The notes under the pieces: model-generated | What the model was told of the DNA's origin: nothing | Database searches by the model: none | Seen by the model: only the letters and a program-made list of their open reading frames with translations | Assembly: GCA_024224995.1 (NCBI GenBank) | Contig: JAAENB010001110.1 | Coordinates: 1-58,380, forward strand | From: a bacterium | GTDB taxonomy: Bacteria; Spirochaetota; UBA4802; UBA5550 | Reading direction: 5' to 3' | Length of the DNA stretch: 58,380 nt | Made by a program: the position numbers and the translations under genes | In this document: piece by piece, positions 16,601-27,100 of the stretch | Numbering within the stretch: the first letter of the stretch is position 1 | Layout: each line of letters opens with the position of its first letter

Positions 16601-18888
16601 TCTCTCCCAAGTAATTTAATACCAATCTTAAGATAATTAAAAGCAGGCGAATAAGCAGCAGAAACTTTGGCTTTATTCCCGGCGATATAATTCAACCTGG
16701 CCAGCTCATATCGTTCTGACTGAGTAGAAAGTAAACCAATAGCAAAATTTAACTGATTCACAATATAAAAAATTTCTTCTGTCAGTTCCTCATCTCCAAT
16801 ATTCTCTAATGCCAATTTTCCTATTTTAAAATGAAAATAATTTTTCCTTTCCTCTGGAATTAGAGAATATACAGCCTCTTGAATTCTATCATGTGAGAAT
16901 ATATATGTATTATCTGATATACCAACAAGTCCTTCATCAACGGCATTTGTAACATCTCTCAAGATCTCTTCTATATTTTCACCAACAATTACAGACAATG
17001 TTTCAAGATCAAACCTACTACCAATACAGGCTGCCATTTTTAATATTTCCTGCGTATTTTCATCTAAACGTGTAATTTTCGCAGCCATAAGATTGACCAC
17101 ATTATCTGTCATCTGTAATTTATTAATCTTACCAATATCCCATTGCCAACCGGTGACAGGGTCTATCTCAATTACTCTATCATCATACAACGTTTTCATA
17201 AACTGGTTTACAAAAAAAGGATTTCCATTTGTTTTCTTATGAACCAGCTCAGCAAGAGGATAAGCTTTTTCTCTGTTAAACCTTAAAAAATCTCCAATAA
17301 AATTATTTATATCTTCAACACGAAGAGAAGATAAAGATATATTATTTATCTTCACGTCTGATCTTTCAAGATTTTCTATAGTCTCCAGTAATGGATGGGA
17401 TTCTAAAACTTCGTTATCTCTATAAGCTCCAATTAAAAACAAAAATTTTATATTAGGATCTGTTATCAAATTTTCCATAAGCTGTATACTTGCATAATCA
17501 GCCCATTGAAGATCGTCTAAAAAAAGAACTAATGGATGTTCTTCTTTTGAAAATAATTCAACAAAATTTTTAAAAACAAGATTAAACCTGTTTTGTGATT
17601 CCTCAGATCCAAGAATAGAAAGATCCGGCTGCTCTCCAATAATAAACTCAACATCAGGGATAACATCAGTTATAACTTTTCCATTTGGTCCCAATGCATT
17701 TGAAAGATTCTCTTTCCAGATATCAATCATCTCTTTGCTTTCCGACAATATCTGTTTCACCAAACCTTGAAAAGCTAATATTATAGCACTATATGGAGTA
17801 TCACGTCCAAACTGCTCATATTTACCTGATATAAAATAACCCCTTTTTGCAACAATTGGTTTATGTATTTCATTTATTAAAGCCGACTTTCCTATACCTG
17901 GGAATCCGGATACAAACATTATCTCTCTATTCCCTTTACTGGTACGCTCAAAGGCAGACATAAGTAGTTTTGTCTCATTCTCTCTGCCAAACAATTTTTG
18001 TGGAATATTAAATTTTACTGATATATCTTTTGCTCCAAGTTCAAAAGATACAATTTTGCTATTCTTTTTCAGTTTTTGCAGACAATTCTTAAGATCAGCC
18101 ATAAGACCAAAGCTATTTTGATACCTCTCTTCAGCAGTTTTAGCAATAAGCCTCATAATAATATATGAAATAATATCTGGAATTTCTTGATTCAACACAG
18201 TGGGGAAAACAGGCTTTCTTGCAATATGAGAATGAATTATTTCAAGAGGATCTGATGACTCAAATGGTAAGGAGCCAGTTAGCACTTCATAAAAGGTTAT
18301 ACCAAGTGAATAGAGATCTGTTCGGTAATCTACAGTTCGGTTCATACGACCAGTCTGCTCTGGCGACATATAGGGTAATCTGTTTTTTATTACTTCTTCA
18401 TTATACAACTCTTCATTCTCATGAGTTAGTTCTGAAGATATACCAAAATTTGTTAATACAATCTCATTATTATCAGTATTGATTAAAATATTATGAGGAC
18501 GAATATCTTTATGGACAATATTATTCTTATGAAGATTACCTATAATCTCAGATAGATCAATTGCTATTTTTAAAAATGATTTTATATCAATTTCTTCATT
18601 TATTTTAAATTCCTTAAGTGATATAGAGTTAAAGTTTTCATGTATTAATGCAATTCCGTCATTATCATCAATTATGTCATAAATATTGTGAACACCATTA
18701 AGGCCAGTATTCTTAATTTTTTCACATTCTTGCTTAAATCTTGCAATTTCCGATAAGGTTGAATAGTCGGTTTTTAATATCTTGATAATAACAGTATGTT
18801 CTTCTGCATCTTTTTGCCCTTTATAAATGACCAATTTATCATTTTCCGTAATTTTTTCAAGAATAGCATAATCAGAGAATTTATCCAT
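13615..18888 (-). CDS. Kinase-like/AAA ATPase/GAF/SpoIIE-type PP2C phosphatase
   Basis: A 1757-residue cytoplasmic regulator, paralogous to the two at the window start over its first 1250 residues. Kinase-like fold (1-265): the candidate ATP lysine is in VIIKILK near 35, the catalytic loop is HKDIRPHN near 124, but DFG is NFG near 148. AAA ATPase: GFPGIGKS near 330, LVLFLDDLQWAD near 458. Helical repeats run to about 1250, GAF about 1300-1450, then a coiled coil (about 1465-1520) and a SpoIIE/RsbU phosphatase with its metal-binding aspartates in ADVSGDFYDF, FDVSGHG, LLYTDC and DDLPDDLTV. Such phosphatases act on anti-anti-sigma factors in partner switching; no partner is encoded here. DNA from about 15260 upward is AT-rich, while the GAF-phosphatase part is not. 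The shared 26-bp element lies 165 bases upstream. Confidence 0.93.
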   Translation of the reverse strand: MDKFSDYAILEKITENDKLVIYKGQKDAEEHTVIIKILKTDYSTLSEIARFKQECEKIKNTGLNGVHNIYDIIDDNDGIALIHENFNSISLKEFKINEEIDIKSFLKIAIDLSEIIGNLHKNNIVHKDIRPHNILINTDNNEIVLTNFGISSELTHENEELYNEEVIKNRLPYMSPEQTGRMNRTVDYRTDLYSLGITFYEVLTGSLPFESSDPLEIIHSHIARKPVFPTVLNQEIPDIISYIIMRLIAKTAEERYQNSFGLMADLKNCLQKLKKNSKIVSFELGAKDISVKFNIPQKLFGRENETKLLMSAFERTSKGNREIMFVSGFPGIGKSALINEIHKPIVAKRGYFISGKYEQFGRDTPYSAIILAFQGLVKQILSESKEMIDIWKENLSNALGPNGKVITDVIPDVEFIIGEQPDLSILGSEESQNRFNLVFKNFVELFSKEEHPLVLFLDDLQWADYASIQLMENLITDPNIKFLFLIGAYRDNEVLESHPLLETIENLERSDVKINNISLSSLRVEDINNFIGDFLRFNREKAYPLAELVHKKTNGNPFFVNQFMKTLYDDRVIEIDPVTGWQWDIGKINKLQMTDNVVNLMAAKITRLDENTQEILKMAACIGSRFDLETLSVIVGENIEEILRDVTNAVDEGLVGISDNTYIFSHDRIQEAVYSLIPEERKNYFHFKIGKLALENIGDEELTEEIFYIVNQLNFAIGLLSTQSERYELARLNYIAGNKAKVSAAYSPAFNYLKIGIKLLGRDCWEEQYPLAFPLYAEAAEVAYLNAEYDEMNKYSDTLLTRAKSFLDKVEVYEIKISTYIAQNRLPDAVAMALKVLNLLGIKFPKKPRKFHVFLGLLKAKLSLFGKKIENLIDLPEMNDPSIIVGMRIINSVMSAVYWMDPNLLALMSFKRITLSIKYGNDPVNSPIAYSGYGLILGGILEEFDSGYKFGQLALNLLERMNIKGQEGRVYFGVNNWHIHWKEHVGKTLKPLLAAHQKALESGGIEWGANALMTYCSHLYFTGKNLSILEKELSKYIDLVTKLKQETQLHVIKTYHQVVLNFLELNQNLSQLKGTSYNEEEMFPLHYKANDRTALFNVYFNKLIICFLFQEYEESLENAIEAENNIGGVTGLFAVPVFYFFESLALLAGYNNFDKSEKKRIHKEVGKNQKRMKKWAQHAPMNHLHRYYLIGAEIARVKNQNYKAMDLYKKAIKSAKENEFTQDEAIACELAAKFYLGIDYKDIAGMYMTKAYICYSRWGALAKLKHLEETYPDLIPAAIRKKQEAPTTAPAVTAAGDTSRMIDMSTIMKASHAVSTEIVLSRLLTKLMRLSMENAGAEKGYMILEEDGELYVEAEGHLGKDEVLLLKSIPVDQHPELSPAIVHYVERTKETVILKDAANEGDFTDDPFITEKQPKSILCFPLVNQGKIIGILYLENDLTTGAFTPERVEILTMIASEVAISIENARLYESLEEKVQERTEKLLIIMEEFEVMNENLINTNRELETAHRVARRDMEMASNVQANFLPKQVPECEDWEISYVFKPMADVSGDFYDFYMHEDLLSGVGIFDVSGHGISSGLITMISKSIMFRHFDRGFDDPINEVLYEANEALQAEIGNVENYITGVMLRLKENTVEYVNAGHPDIFVKTKDRIFPVVKEDGGSISGFFLGIADMGIAYDSITFQVEKGDFILLYTDCLNEATKKRKEYGPKRIIESFESASYELSAQEMLDHVLEYFYEYLGRRDDLPDDLTVMVLKRL

Positions 18889-19052
18889 TACTCAAAGAGC
18901 CCCAATCTTGTTAAAAGATGTATTTATTCATTAATCCAGTCTAATAGCTTAAACATTTATCAATATAATGTTAAATATTTATAAAATAAAATTATTATCA
19001 CCACACATCCATTAAGCTTTCATCTAAAAGACTATCTCAAATAATGAACTTT

Positions 19053-19078
19053 TAATAAATTAAATCAAAAAGTCAAGC
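19053..19078 (-). promoter_or_regulatory. 26-bp element shared with the PKS promoter, copy 2
   Basis: Minus-strand GCTTGACTTT then T, TGAT, T and TAATTTATTA; it differs from 57962-57987 at two positions out of 26, and is in the same orientation 165 bases upstream of the SpoIIE-type regulator. The region equivalent to the PKS -35 is poor here (CTTTTT), so this copy may be an operator or a weaker promoter. The rest of 18889-19114 is AT-rich with no gene. Confidence 0.55.
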
Positions 19079-19114
19079 AAGAAAAAGATCAAAGATTAAG
19101 TTGAATATATATTA

Positions 19115-19579
19115 TTAGCTTTGATTACTTTGATTACTTTGATTACTTTGTTTATTATCAATTCCAGAGGAAAGGAAGAAAGCTATAATTGAGAGGATGA
19201 TCCCTAAACTTGCCAAATTCAATGGCGGTTTTGCTTCTGTTTTATGCATAACAGTAATGATAATCCAGACGACAAAAAGATTATGAATTAAAGGCAAAAC
19301 CATAAGAGCCCAACGCGACCAGTTCTCACCTCTTCTAAAAGGAATGAAGAGCAAAAAAACAACTGCAAGAAATGTCATTAATGAACCTAAGCCCGATCCC
19401 TTTTCAAGCATTATATACATAAACTGTACAATTGGTTCAGTTGTGCTCCAAGCATCCCCCATTGCCATCATATGGTATGGCATTGGCTCTGATGCAATAA
19501 GATAGCGCACACCTATTACTGCTTCCAAGATTGCAATAATCAAAAATAACACAAAAGCAATTTTGTTAGTTGTTTTCAT
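19115..19579 (-). CDS. Small four-helix integral membrane protein
   Basis: A 154-residue protein with four predicted transmembrane helices (about residues 7-29, 62-88, 92-115 and 122-142), a basic loop PFRRGENW between helices 2 and 3, and a short polar tail. AAGGAAGAAGGGA precedes the ATG. I do not recognise the family with confidence; it has the look of small DoxX/DUF4345-like four-helix proteins. The tail DNKQ(SNQ)n comes from a 9-base tandem repeat at 19118-19148. It lies 146 bases downstream of the PKS stop on the same strand and could be transcribed with it, for instance as a product export or immunity factor, but nothing in the sequence shows that. Confidence 0.75.
   Translation of the reverse strand: MKTTNKIAFVLFLIIAILEAVIGVRYLIASEPMPYHMMAMGDAWSTTEPIVQFMYIMLEKGSGLGSLMTFLAVVFLLFIPFRRGENWSRWALMVLPLIHNLFVVWIIITVMHKTEAKPPLNLASLGIILSIIAFFLSSGIDNKQSNQSNQSNQS
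19118..19148 (-). repeat. 9-base tandem repeat at the end of the four-helix protein gene
   Basis: The plus strand reads TTGATTACT three times in a row, coding for SNQ triplets at the extreme C-terminus. A slippage-prone microsatellite-like tract with little likely functional weight. Confidence 0.8.
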
Positions 19580-19725
19580 AATTTATTCCCTTCTTCCTTT
19601 ACAATATATGCTAAATAGCAAAAAGCTCCATTTATTCTTGATATGATGCATAACATACGATAAATTTAATTATTGAAATGTAAAGCACTCTATTATATTA
19701 AATAAAAAAAAATCATGGATAATAA

Positions 19726-22700
19726 TTAACCCAAATTTTTAGTCGTTTTTGCTTCCTGTTCTTGAATAAAATCCATCACTCTTTTATTAAATTTGCGGTT
19801 ATGAGTTATATATGGATAGTGTCCTGCATCACTTATTTCAAAATACTGAAAATTTCGAAATTTAGATTTTAATACTTGTAAGTCATAACTAGCAAAAACA
19901 TCTAATTTTCCAGAAAGAATTAGAGTTGGGATTTCAATTTGCTTCAATAAGTCTACTGCCGTTAATTTAATAAGCTCGTCCACATATTTAAATGCCATAA
20001 TTGGATCTATATAATTACTTTTCATTATTAAATTGTAATAACTGTCATATTTTTTTTTAATACGTTTAGAATTTGTATTTTTAACTACATTGTCCATATC
20101 ATTTTTTGTTCTTTTAGCTAATATTTCCAAAATATTTTCAACTGACATTGATTTGAGCATTTCCGGGTTCCCCTGATAAAAACTATTAGATAATGTCAAA
20201 GATAATATTCTATCCTTATTCTTTTCAACAAATGCTTGTGCCACAATACCTCCATATGATGTTCCAATGACATGAATTGGGCATTTTATATCCAGCTCAT
20301 TTAATAGTTCAATAATTTCCGTACTTATAGCATCAGGAGAGACATCATCACTTCTTTCGCTTAGTCCGTGTCCTGGTTTATGAACAACGATAAGTTTATA
20401 TTGAGAAGACCAATCCTTAAATTGATATAACCATATAGGAGCAGTCATGCCAAGTCCAGGTATTAATAGTATCGGTATCCCACTTCCGGACATAACAACT
20501 TCCATTTTAATATTTGAAGAAGTTTTTACCAGTAAATTAACCATTTTTTTATCTAATTTCATAATTAGATCAAGGTATTCATTTAATATATTCTTCCCTG
20601 TAATAAACTCGCCCCCTCTCTTCTTTGAATTGATCTTATAATTATATAATGTATTGATAATATTTTCTTTAGGGCTTATATCAATTATGGAAATTGAATC
20701 TTCTAACAGTCGATCAGCTTCCACAGATATAATTTTTTGTTTATGGAAATCCGATTTAGGAGTACTATTCTTCTTTTTCCTATCCATCGCACCATCATCA
20801 CAACCAATATTATGATAAAACTCGCCTGCAATATAACTGGTTAATTCACTTATAGTTGAATAATTGAACAAATCTACTGTTTTTAAGTCTATAGCTAATT
20901 TTTCATTAATTTTATTTATAATATTAATTGCTAAAATTGAATCTATACCAAAGTCCAAATAAGAGTCATTAAAGCCAAATTTTGAATTTTCAATCCGGAG
21001 AACTTCAGACAAACTCTCAATAATTTTATCTTTTATAATTTCATTATTTTCTTCTTTTCTATTATATTTTATTTCTTTTCTCTGATTTGTTAATGATGAA
21101 ATTTCTTTTGAAAATTGCTTATCATGAGATCTCTCTTGATTTTCGATCAATGTTCCATTACTTTCAGCTATAAGAACATGCTGTGGAAGGTTATCTTGTT
21201 TCGTAGATTCACTACCTAATACAATTACACGATCATATCCTTCCTCTGAGAGAAGCCTTTTCCACATACTTAAGGTCAACAATGGAGCTCTCTCTACTCT
21301 ATTTTCTTCATCTTCAAAAGCCCACCAGCCTTCAAGCAAACCAAATGTTAATGTAGCAAAATTTTGAATCTTAGTCATTTCGTTTATAACAAGCCATCCA
21401 TTTGTTTTTAGAAGAATTTTAGCATTTCTGAGTGTATTCCTTATTCTTTTTGTGGCATGTAGAACATTAGAACCAATCAATATATCAAAATCTCCTGTTT
21501 TAAACCCTTGTTCTTTTGGATCCTTTTCAATATTGAGGCGTTGAAATTTAATAGAAGGAAAGCTCAGTCCATATTCTTCCTTGCCATATATTAGAAAAGC
21601 TGATGAAATATCAGTATAATAATACTCTATATTCTCTTTGTATTCATCAATCGCTTTAAAGACAAAAGAACTTGTCCCACCGGTTCCGGCACCAATCTCA
21701 AGAATTCTAATTTTTTTCCCTTTCTCTAATCGTGGTAAAATGAAATCAATATAGGATCTTATTGCGTGAACCACCTGATGATTAAAATAATCAGCAAACG
21801 AATTTTCTTTATATATCTTTTCTACCAACTCCATTGAGGAGTTAGGAAATATAATATCAGTCGCCAGCGTTTTCCCGGTTAAAATAGCAGGATAATCAAT
21901 TAAACATATCCAAATAAGATTTATATATGCTGCCAGGACAGAATAACTTTCTAATAAATAATCTTTTTTTTCATTAAGTGATACAGAATCATTTTTAAAT
22001 TCTTCTTTTTCCACTAAAGAAAATGTTGTTATACTATGATGCTCAATTTGTATAAATCCGGAAGAAGCCAGCATAACCAATAATGCATCATACAAAGGAT
22101 AATACCTTGGTTCAATATTAAGTTGTTCTCTAAGAACGAGTTTATCGTAATTCTCATTTTTATGATTAAAAACGCCCATTTTCCGGAAAGCATTAAGTAG
22201 CAAATATTGCCCAAAATGCTCAATCTCACGAAAGGCTCTCGCTATAATCATTTCATCTTGTAAAGGTTCAATTCTACAACTAATATTATCAACAATTGAT
22301 GGAATGTTTTGGGAAGAAGGTATATAGAGTTTTTTATTAGGAACTCTTTTAATCCAATATCTATCTCGATCAAAAGGATAAGATGGAAGAGGAATACGAT
22401 AGTAATTTCTATCCAGCCATAAAGCTTCCCAATTGATGTGATGCCCCTTAATATATAAATCTGCAAGTACTAATAATTTTTCTTTATATCCACTTTTTGA
22501 TAAAAGATCAGTACTTCGCAACTCCTTTAATAAATTTTCCAATTCTTCATTTGATGATGATTCACTTATTAATATGCTCTCTTCTTGAGAACTTATCAAA
22601 CAATCCTCGACAACCTCTCCTTTGAGAAACATCTTAAGCTTTTGCTTCAAGTCATCTACACCACGAACAATAAAACCTGAACGATAGGAAAAATGAGTCC

Positions 22701-24150
22701 TTCCTACTTGAAGCATATACGCAAGGTTATCTATTGAATGCTTATCCTCTTGTTCAAGCCACTGGGCAATATCTTCGATTTTGTGTGTTAAAGATAATTC
22801 AGTTTTTGCAGAAAAAGGGATTATAGAATAAAAATTACCAAAAGAGAATTCTTGATTTGAATTACTCGGCATTTCTTCTAATACCATATGTGCATTTGAG
22901 CCCCCAATCCCAAAAGAACTTATCGCGGCTCTTCGTGGTATATCCTTCTCAACCTTCCAGTCAATTAAAGTTGTATTCACATAAAAAGGGCTTTCTTTTA
23001 AATTTAGGTGCTCATTTTCCTTTATATAATTAAGAGATGGGAAAATTTTTTTATTCTTGAAAGCAAGTACAACTTTGAGTATACTGGCTATTCCAGCAGC
23101 AGTTACAGCATGTCCAATATTAGTTTTTACTGATCCTATTGCACAGTATTGTTTTTTATCTGTATATTTTCTAAAAGAGTTTGTTAAAGCATCTATTTCG
23201 ATAGGGTCTCCCAACTTCGTACCTGTCCCGTGAGCTTCAACATAACTTATTGTTTCAGGATTTATTCCAAACTTTTTATAGATATCTGCTTCAAGTTTCA
23301 TTTGAGATATTGTACTAGGAGCAGTTATTCCGTTAGTCTTTCCATCCTGATTTGTCCCTGAACCTTTTATAATAGCATATATATTATCATTATCTCTCAA
23401 AGCCGATTCCAAAGGTTTCAAGACGACGACTCCAACCCCTTCCCCAGGGACGAATCCATCTGCACTCTGATCAAAGGTTTTACATCTGCCTTCAGGAGAA
23501 AGCATTCCTGCATTACTTGACAAAACAAAAAATTCAGGAGTTGTACAAATAAAAACACCGCCTGCAATTGCAAATTCACTCTCATTATTTAAAATACTTT
23601 GAACGGCATAATGAACTGCGACCAAAGATGAAGAACATGCTGTATCTATACTAATGCTTGGCCCCTTTAAATTAAAGAAATATGATATTCTTGCAGCTAC
23701 TATTGAACTAGCATTTCCCCAAAACGACTGGGCATGCTTTTCAACTCCTTCTTCATGCATTTTGTTTAAATAATCACTTGTAGTAACACCAACAAAAACA
23801 CCACATTTTGTATTAGAAATTTTTTCTTTGGCATAACCTGCATCCTCGAATGCATTCCAGCATTCTTCTAAGAATAAACGTTGTTGCGGATCTGTAAGTT
23901 CTGCTTCTTTTCCGGAAATATTGAAAAACAATGGATCAAACATATCAATATCTTCTAAAAACCCTCCCCACTTGCAATAAGTCTTTCTTAAATTTTGAGG
24001 ATCAGGGTCATAATACTCTTCTATATTCCACCGTTTTTCTGGAACTTCAACGATTGAACTTATTCCCTCTGAAAGATTTTGCCAAAATTCATTTATATTT
24101 TTAGCTCCCGGGAAACGGCCCGAAATTCCAATAATTGCAATGTTTTGTCC
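19726..24150 (-). other. PKS module 8 (KS-cMT-ACP) with terminal alpha/beta hydrolase
   Basis: KS (active Cys DTACSSS near 23635; second His in KTNIGH, followed by AVTAAGIAS where the other KS mostly read LEAAAGIAG), then a C-methyltransferase with SAM motif ILEIGAGTGGTSS (about 21670-21707), ACP (GIDSI near 20950) and a hydrolase (oxyanion region LLIPGLGM near 20470, nucleophile GTSYGG near 20265, Asp in SGKLDVF near 19905, His in AGHYPY near 19830). With no KR or DH the unit should remain an alpha-methyl beta-ketoacyl. The hydrolase sits where a thioesterase would be and resembles general alpha/beta hydrolases rather than classic PKS thioesterases; hydrolytic or cyclising release is inferred. 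Confidence 0.82.
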
Positions 24151-27100
24151 GACTTGTTTCTTCGCTTCATAGGATTTTAAATCTAATAAAAAATCATTTT
24201 CTTTTTGTAAGCTTTTATTTTTCGGATCAGATTGGTACATTTTATGTATTTCAATATTTTTTGAATTCTTCCCCAAGCTAATATCGTCATATTGTATCCT
24301 GCTTTTTTTTATAACTTCACTACGATAATGATTAAAAATATAACCAGATAAATCAATTATATTAGTATAGTCAAAGAATATTGTCGTTCTCAAGTCTATT
24401 TTAAATGTTTCATTTATTTTATTTATCAACTCAATTCCGTTTATAGAATCAACACCATAATCAGAAAACGGTTTTTCCTGGTCAATATCCTCAATATTCA
24501 TACTAAGAGTTGAGGCTATAATATTCAGAACTTTCACTTTAATAAAACGAATTAAATCTTCTTCACCAGTAACAGGGGAATTAAATCTATCTTCTTCTTT
24601 ACTATCAACTGTTGACATAGATTGATAAATCCGTACATTATCAACCTTATTCATTTTTATTATATCATTTTGATTTAGTACCGGTAATTTTGACACGCCA
24701 TTACTTTCAGCTATTATAATATTTTGAGAAAATCTATCTTTTCCTAAAATTGAACTCCCCTGTGTTATAATCCGATCAAAACCTTCCTCCCGAAGAACTC
24801 TTTTCCACATTTCCAAATTCAAGAGAGGAGCCCCTTTCAGCCGTTCTTCTTCATCCTCATAATTCCACCAACCATCTAATAGACCGAATGTTAATGTCGT
24901 AAAGCTTTGAATACTTGTAAGTTCGTTTAAAACCAGGCAACCACTATGCTTTAAAAGTGCTTTTACATTTCTAAGACTATTTCTGAGATTTTTTGCAGCA
25001 TGCAATACATTGGCTGCGATTACAAGATCAAAATCGCCATATACAAACCCCTGTTCTCTTATATCTTTTTCAATATCCAAAACTTTATAATCTGTAAAAG
25101 GATAATCCGGATTATATTCTTTTTTTCCATATTGAATAAATGCTTGAGAGACATCTGTATAAAAATACTGCAGATTTTTTCCGTACTCTTTAATTCCATT
25201 AAACAGTAAAAAACTTGTCCCTCCTGTCCCCGCTCCTATTTCAAGAATCTTGATTAAGCATTTTTCATTCATAGATAGTCTAATTTTAATATATTCTCTA
25301 ATATCATGAACAATCATATTATTATAATAATCAGCTACGGCATTCCCTTTATAGATTCTTTCTACGAGCTTCATTGATGAAGCAGGAAATATAATTTCCG
25401 TTGCTGGAATGTTACCCTTTAGAATTTCATGGAAATTGGAAACACAAATCCATAGAAGATTTATATACGCTTCTATTTCAGGAAACTTTTTTATTAAAAA
25501 TACTCTTTTATTTTCAAGACTCATTAACTCATTTTTTACATGTTCATCATCTACCATAGGAAGTGAAACGATTTGCATATTATCAACTTTAATAAATCCA
25601 GCAAAAGCTAAAATATCTAATAAACTGTCGAATAACTGGTAATACCGGGGAATTATTGAAAGAAGATTTTTTACTTGTTCCTTATCGAAAATATCTCCAG
25701 CCAGGCTAAAGACTCCAATTTTATTAAACTCAGCTAGAAGTAAGAATTGTCCAAACTTCTCTATTTCGGCAAAACAATTATTGAATTCACTCAGGTCAAT
25801 TGTTGCAGAATCTAATATACCACAATTATCACTCAATTTCTCAATAACTGAAGGAATAGTTTTCTTATAAACCTCAACCCGCTTATCCAACTCAACTCCA
25901 ATCTTATGTAATACATAATCTTTTGCTTTAAATGAGATAACTTGTTCAATATCATTATCGACAACTCTTTTTATAGCCTCCATACCTTCAGCTGAATCAA
26001 TAGACTCTATTCCCTGTTCTATAATACGTTTATTATACTCTTCGGAAGCAACTGCTCCGACATTACCCCAATAACCCCAATTAATTATCTTAACTGGATA
26101 AGACAACTCCTGGTTTAAATACAAAGCAAAGGCATCTTTAAATGAACATGCTGCAACATAGTTGGCTTGTCCCGGACTACCAATAAAAGATTGTACTGAG
26201 GAAAAAAAGATTAAAAAATCAAGAGATTCTTCCCTGAACAGTTTCGCAAGAACCAGACTGCCTTTTACTTTAGGAGCTATAACTAATTTAAGAGTCTCTT
26301 CATCCATTTTTTCAATACTTTTATCTTCTAAAACAATAGCAGAATGTATCACACCATCTATTTTACCAAAAAAAGACTTAGCCTTTTCTAAAACTTTTTC
26401 CATACTTTCTATATTTGTGATATCAGCCTGCTCATATAAAACTCTTCCTCCTTTGGATTCAATTTCAGAAATTTTATTTTTTTGATCTTTATTTAATTCA
26501 CTTCTCCCTATTAATACCAATCGAGCTTTTGATATTTCAGCCAAATACTTCCCAAACGCCAGACCTATTCCACCTGCTCCGCCTATTATGAAGTAGACTC
26601 CATGCCTTTTAAAAGGAAGGCGATGTACGGGTTGTAGCAAGAGAGGAGTTATGGTTCTAACATACCGTTTTCCATTCCGAATCAAGACCTCATTTCCATT
26701 TGAATTGGCAGGTTCATCTATAATTATTTTTACCATATTTCGAATATCTACTTTTGTTGAATCAGGTTCTATACTTATATCAATACAACTAATAGAAATA
26801 TTAGGATATTCTTTTGCTATAGACTTACTTAAACCAGATAAACTTGCAGAATACGGTTTATTTTTTCCTTCCCTCACAATCTGATAAACATCATTGGTTA
26901 TCACCTTCAGTTGTAAATATTGATGTATAAAATTATGCTGAGAGAGCGACTTTATAATTCTAAATAAAGAAAACAATCCTCTTTCTTGTATTCTCTCTAA
27001 TTCATCAAGATTATTAACATCAATATCCCCATCAATAATTCCACCTAGAAAATAAACAATCCCAATATCCTTTATTTCCTTAAAGCAGTTATCCAAAGCA

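Noticed and set aside
18889..19114. Additional promoters in the AT-rich gap before the SpoIIE-type regulator
   Set aside because: Many TATAAT-like strings occur by composition alone; only the element shared with the PKS leader is supported by independent evidence.
20230..20280. GTSYGG as the active site of an AT domain
   Set aside because: It lies in a C-terminal alpha/beta hydrolase with an Asp and His in hydrolase positions; no AT motifs surround it.
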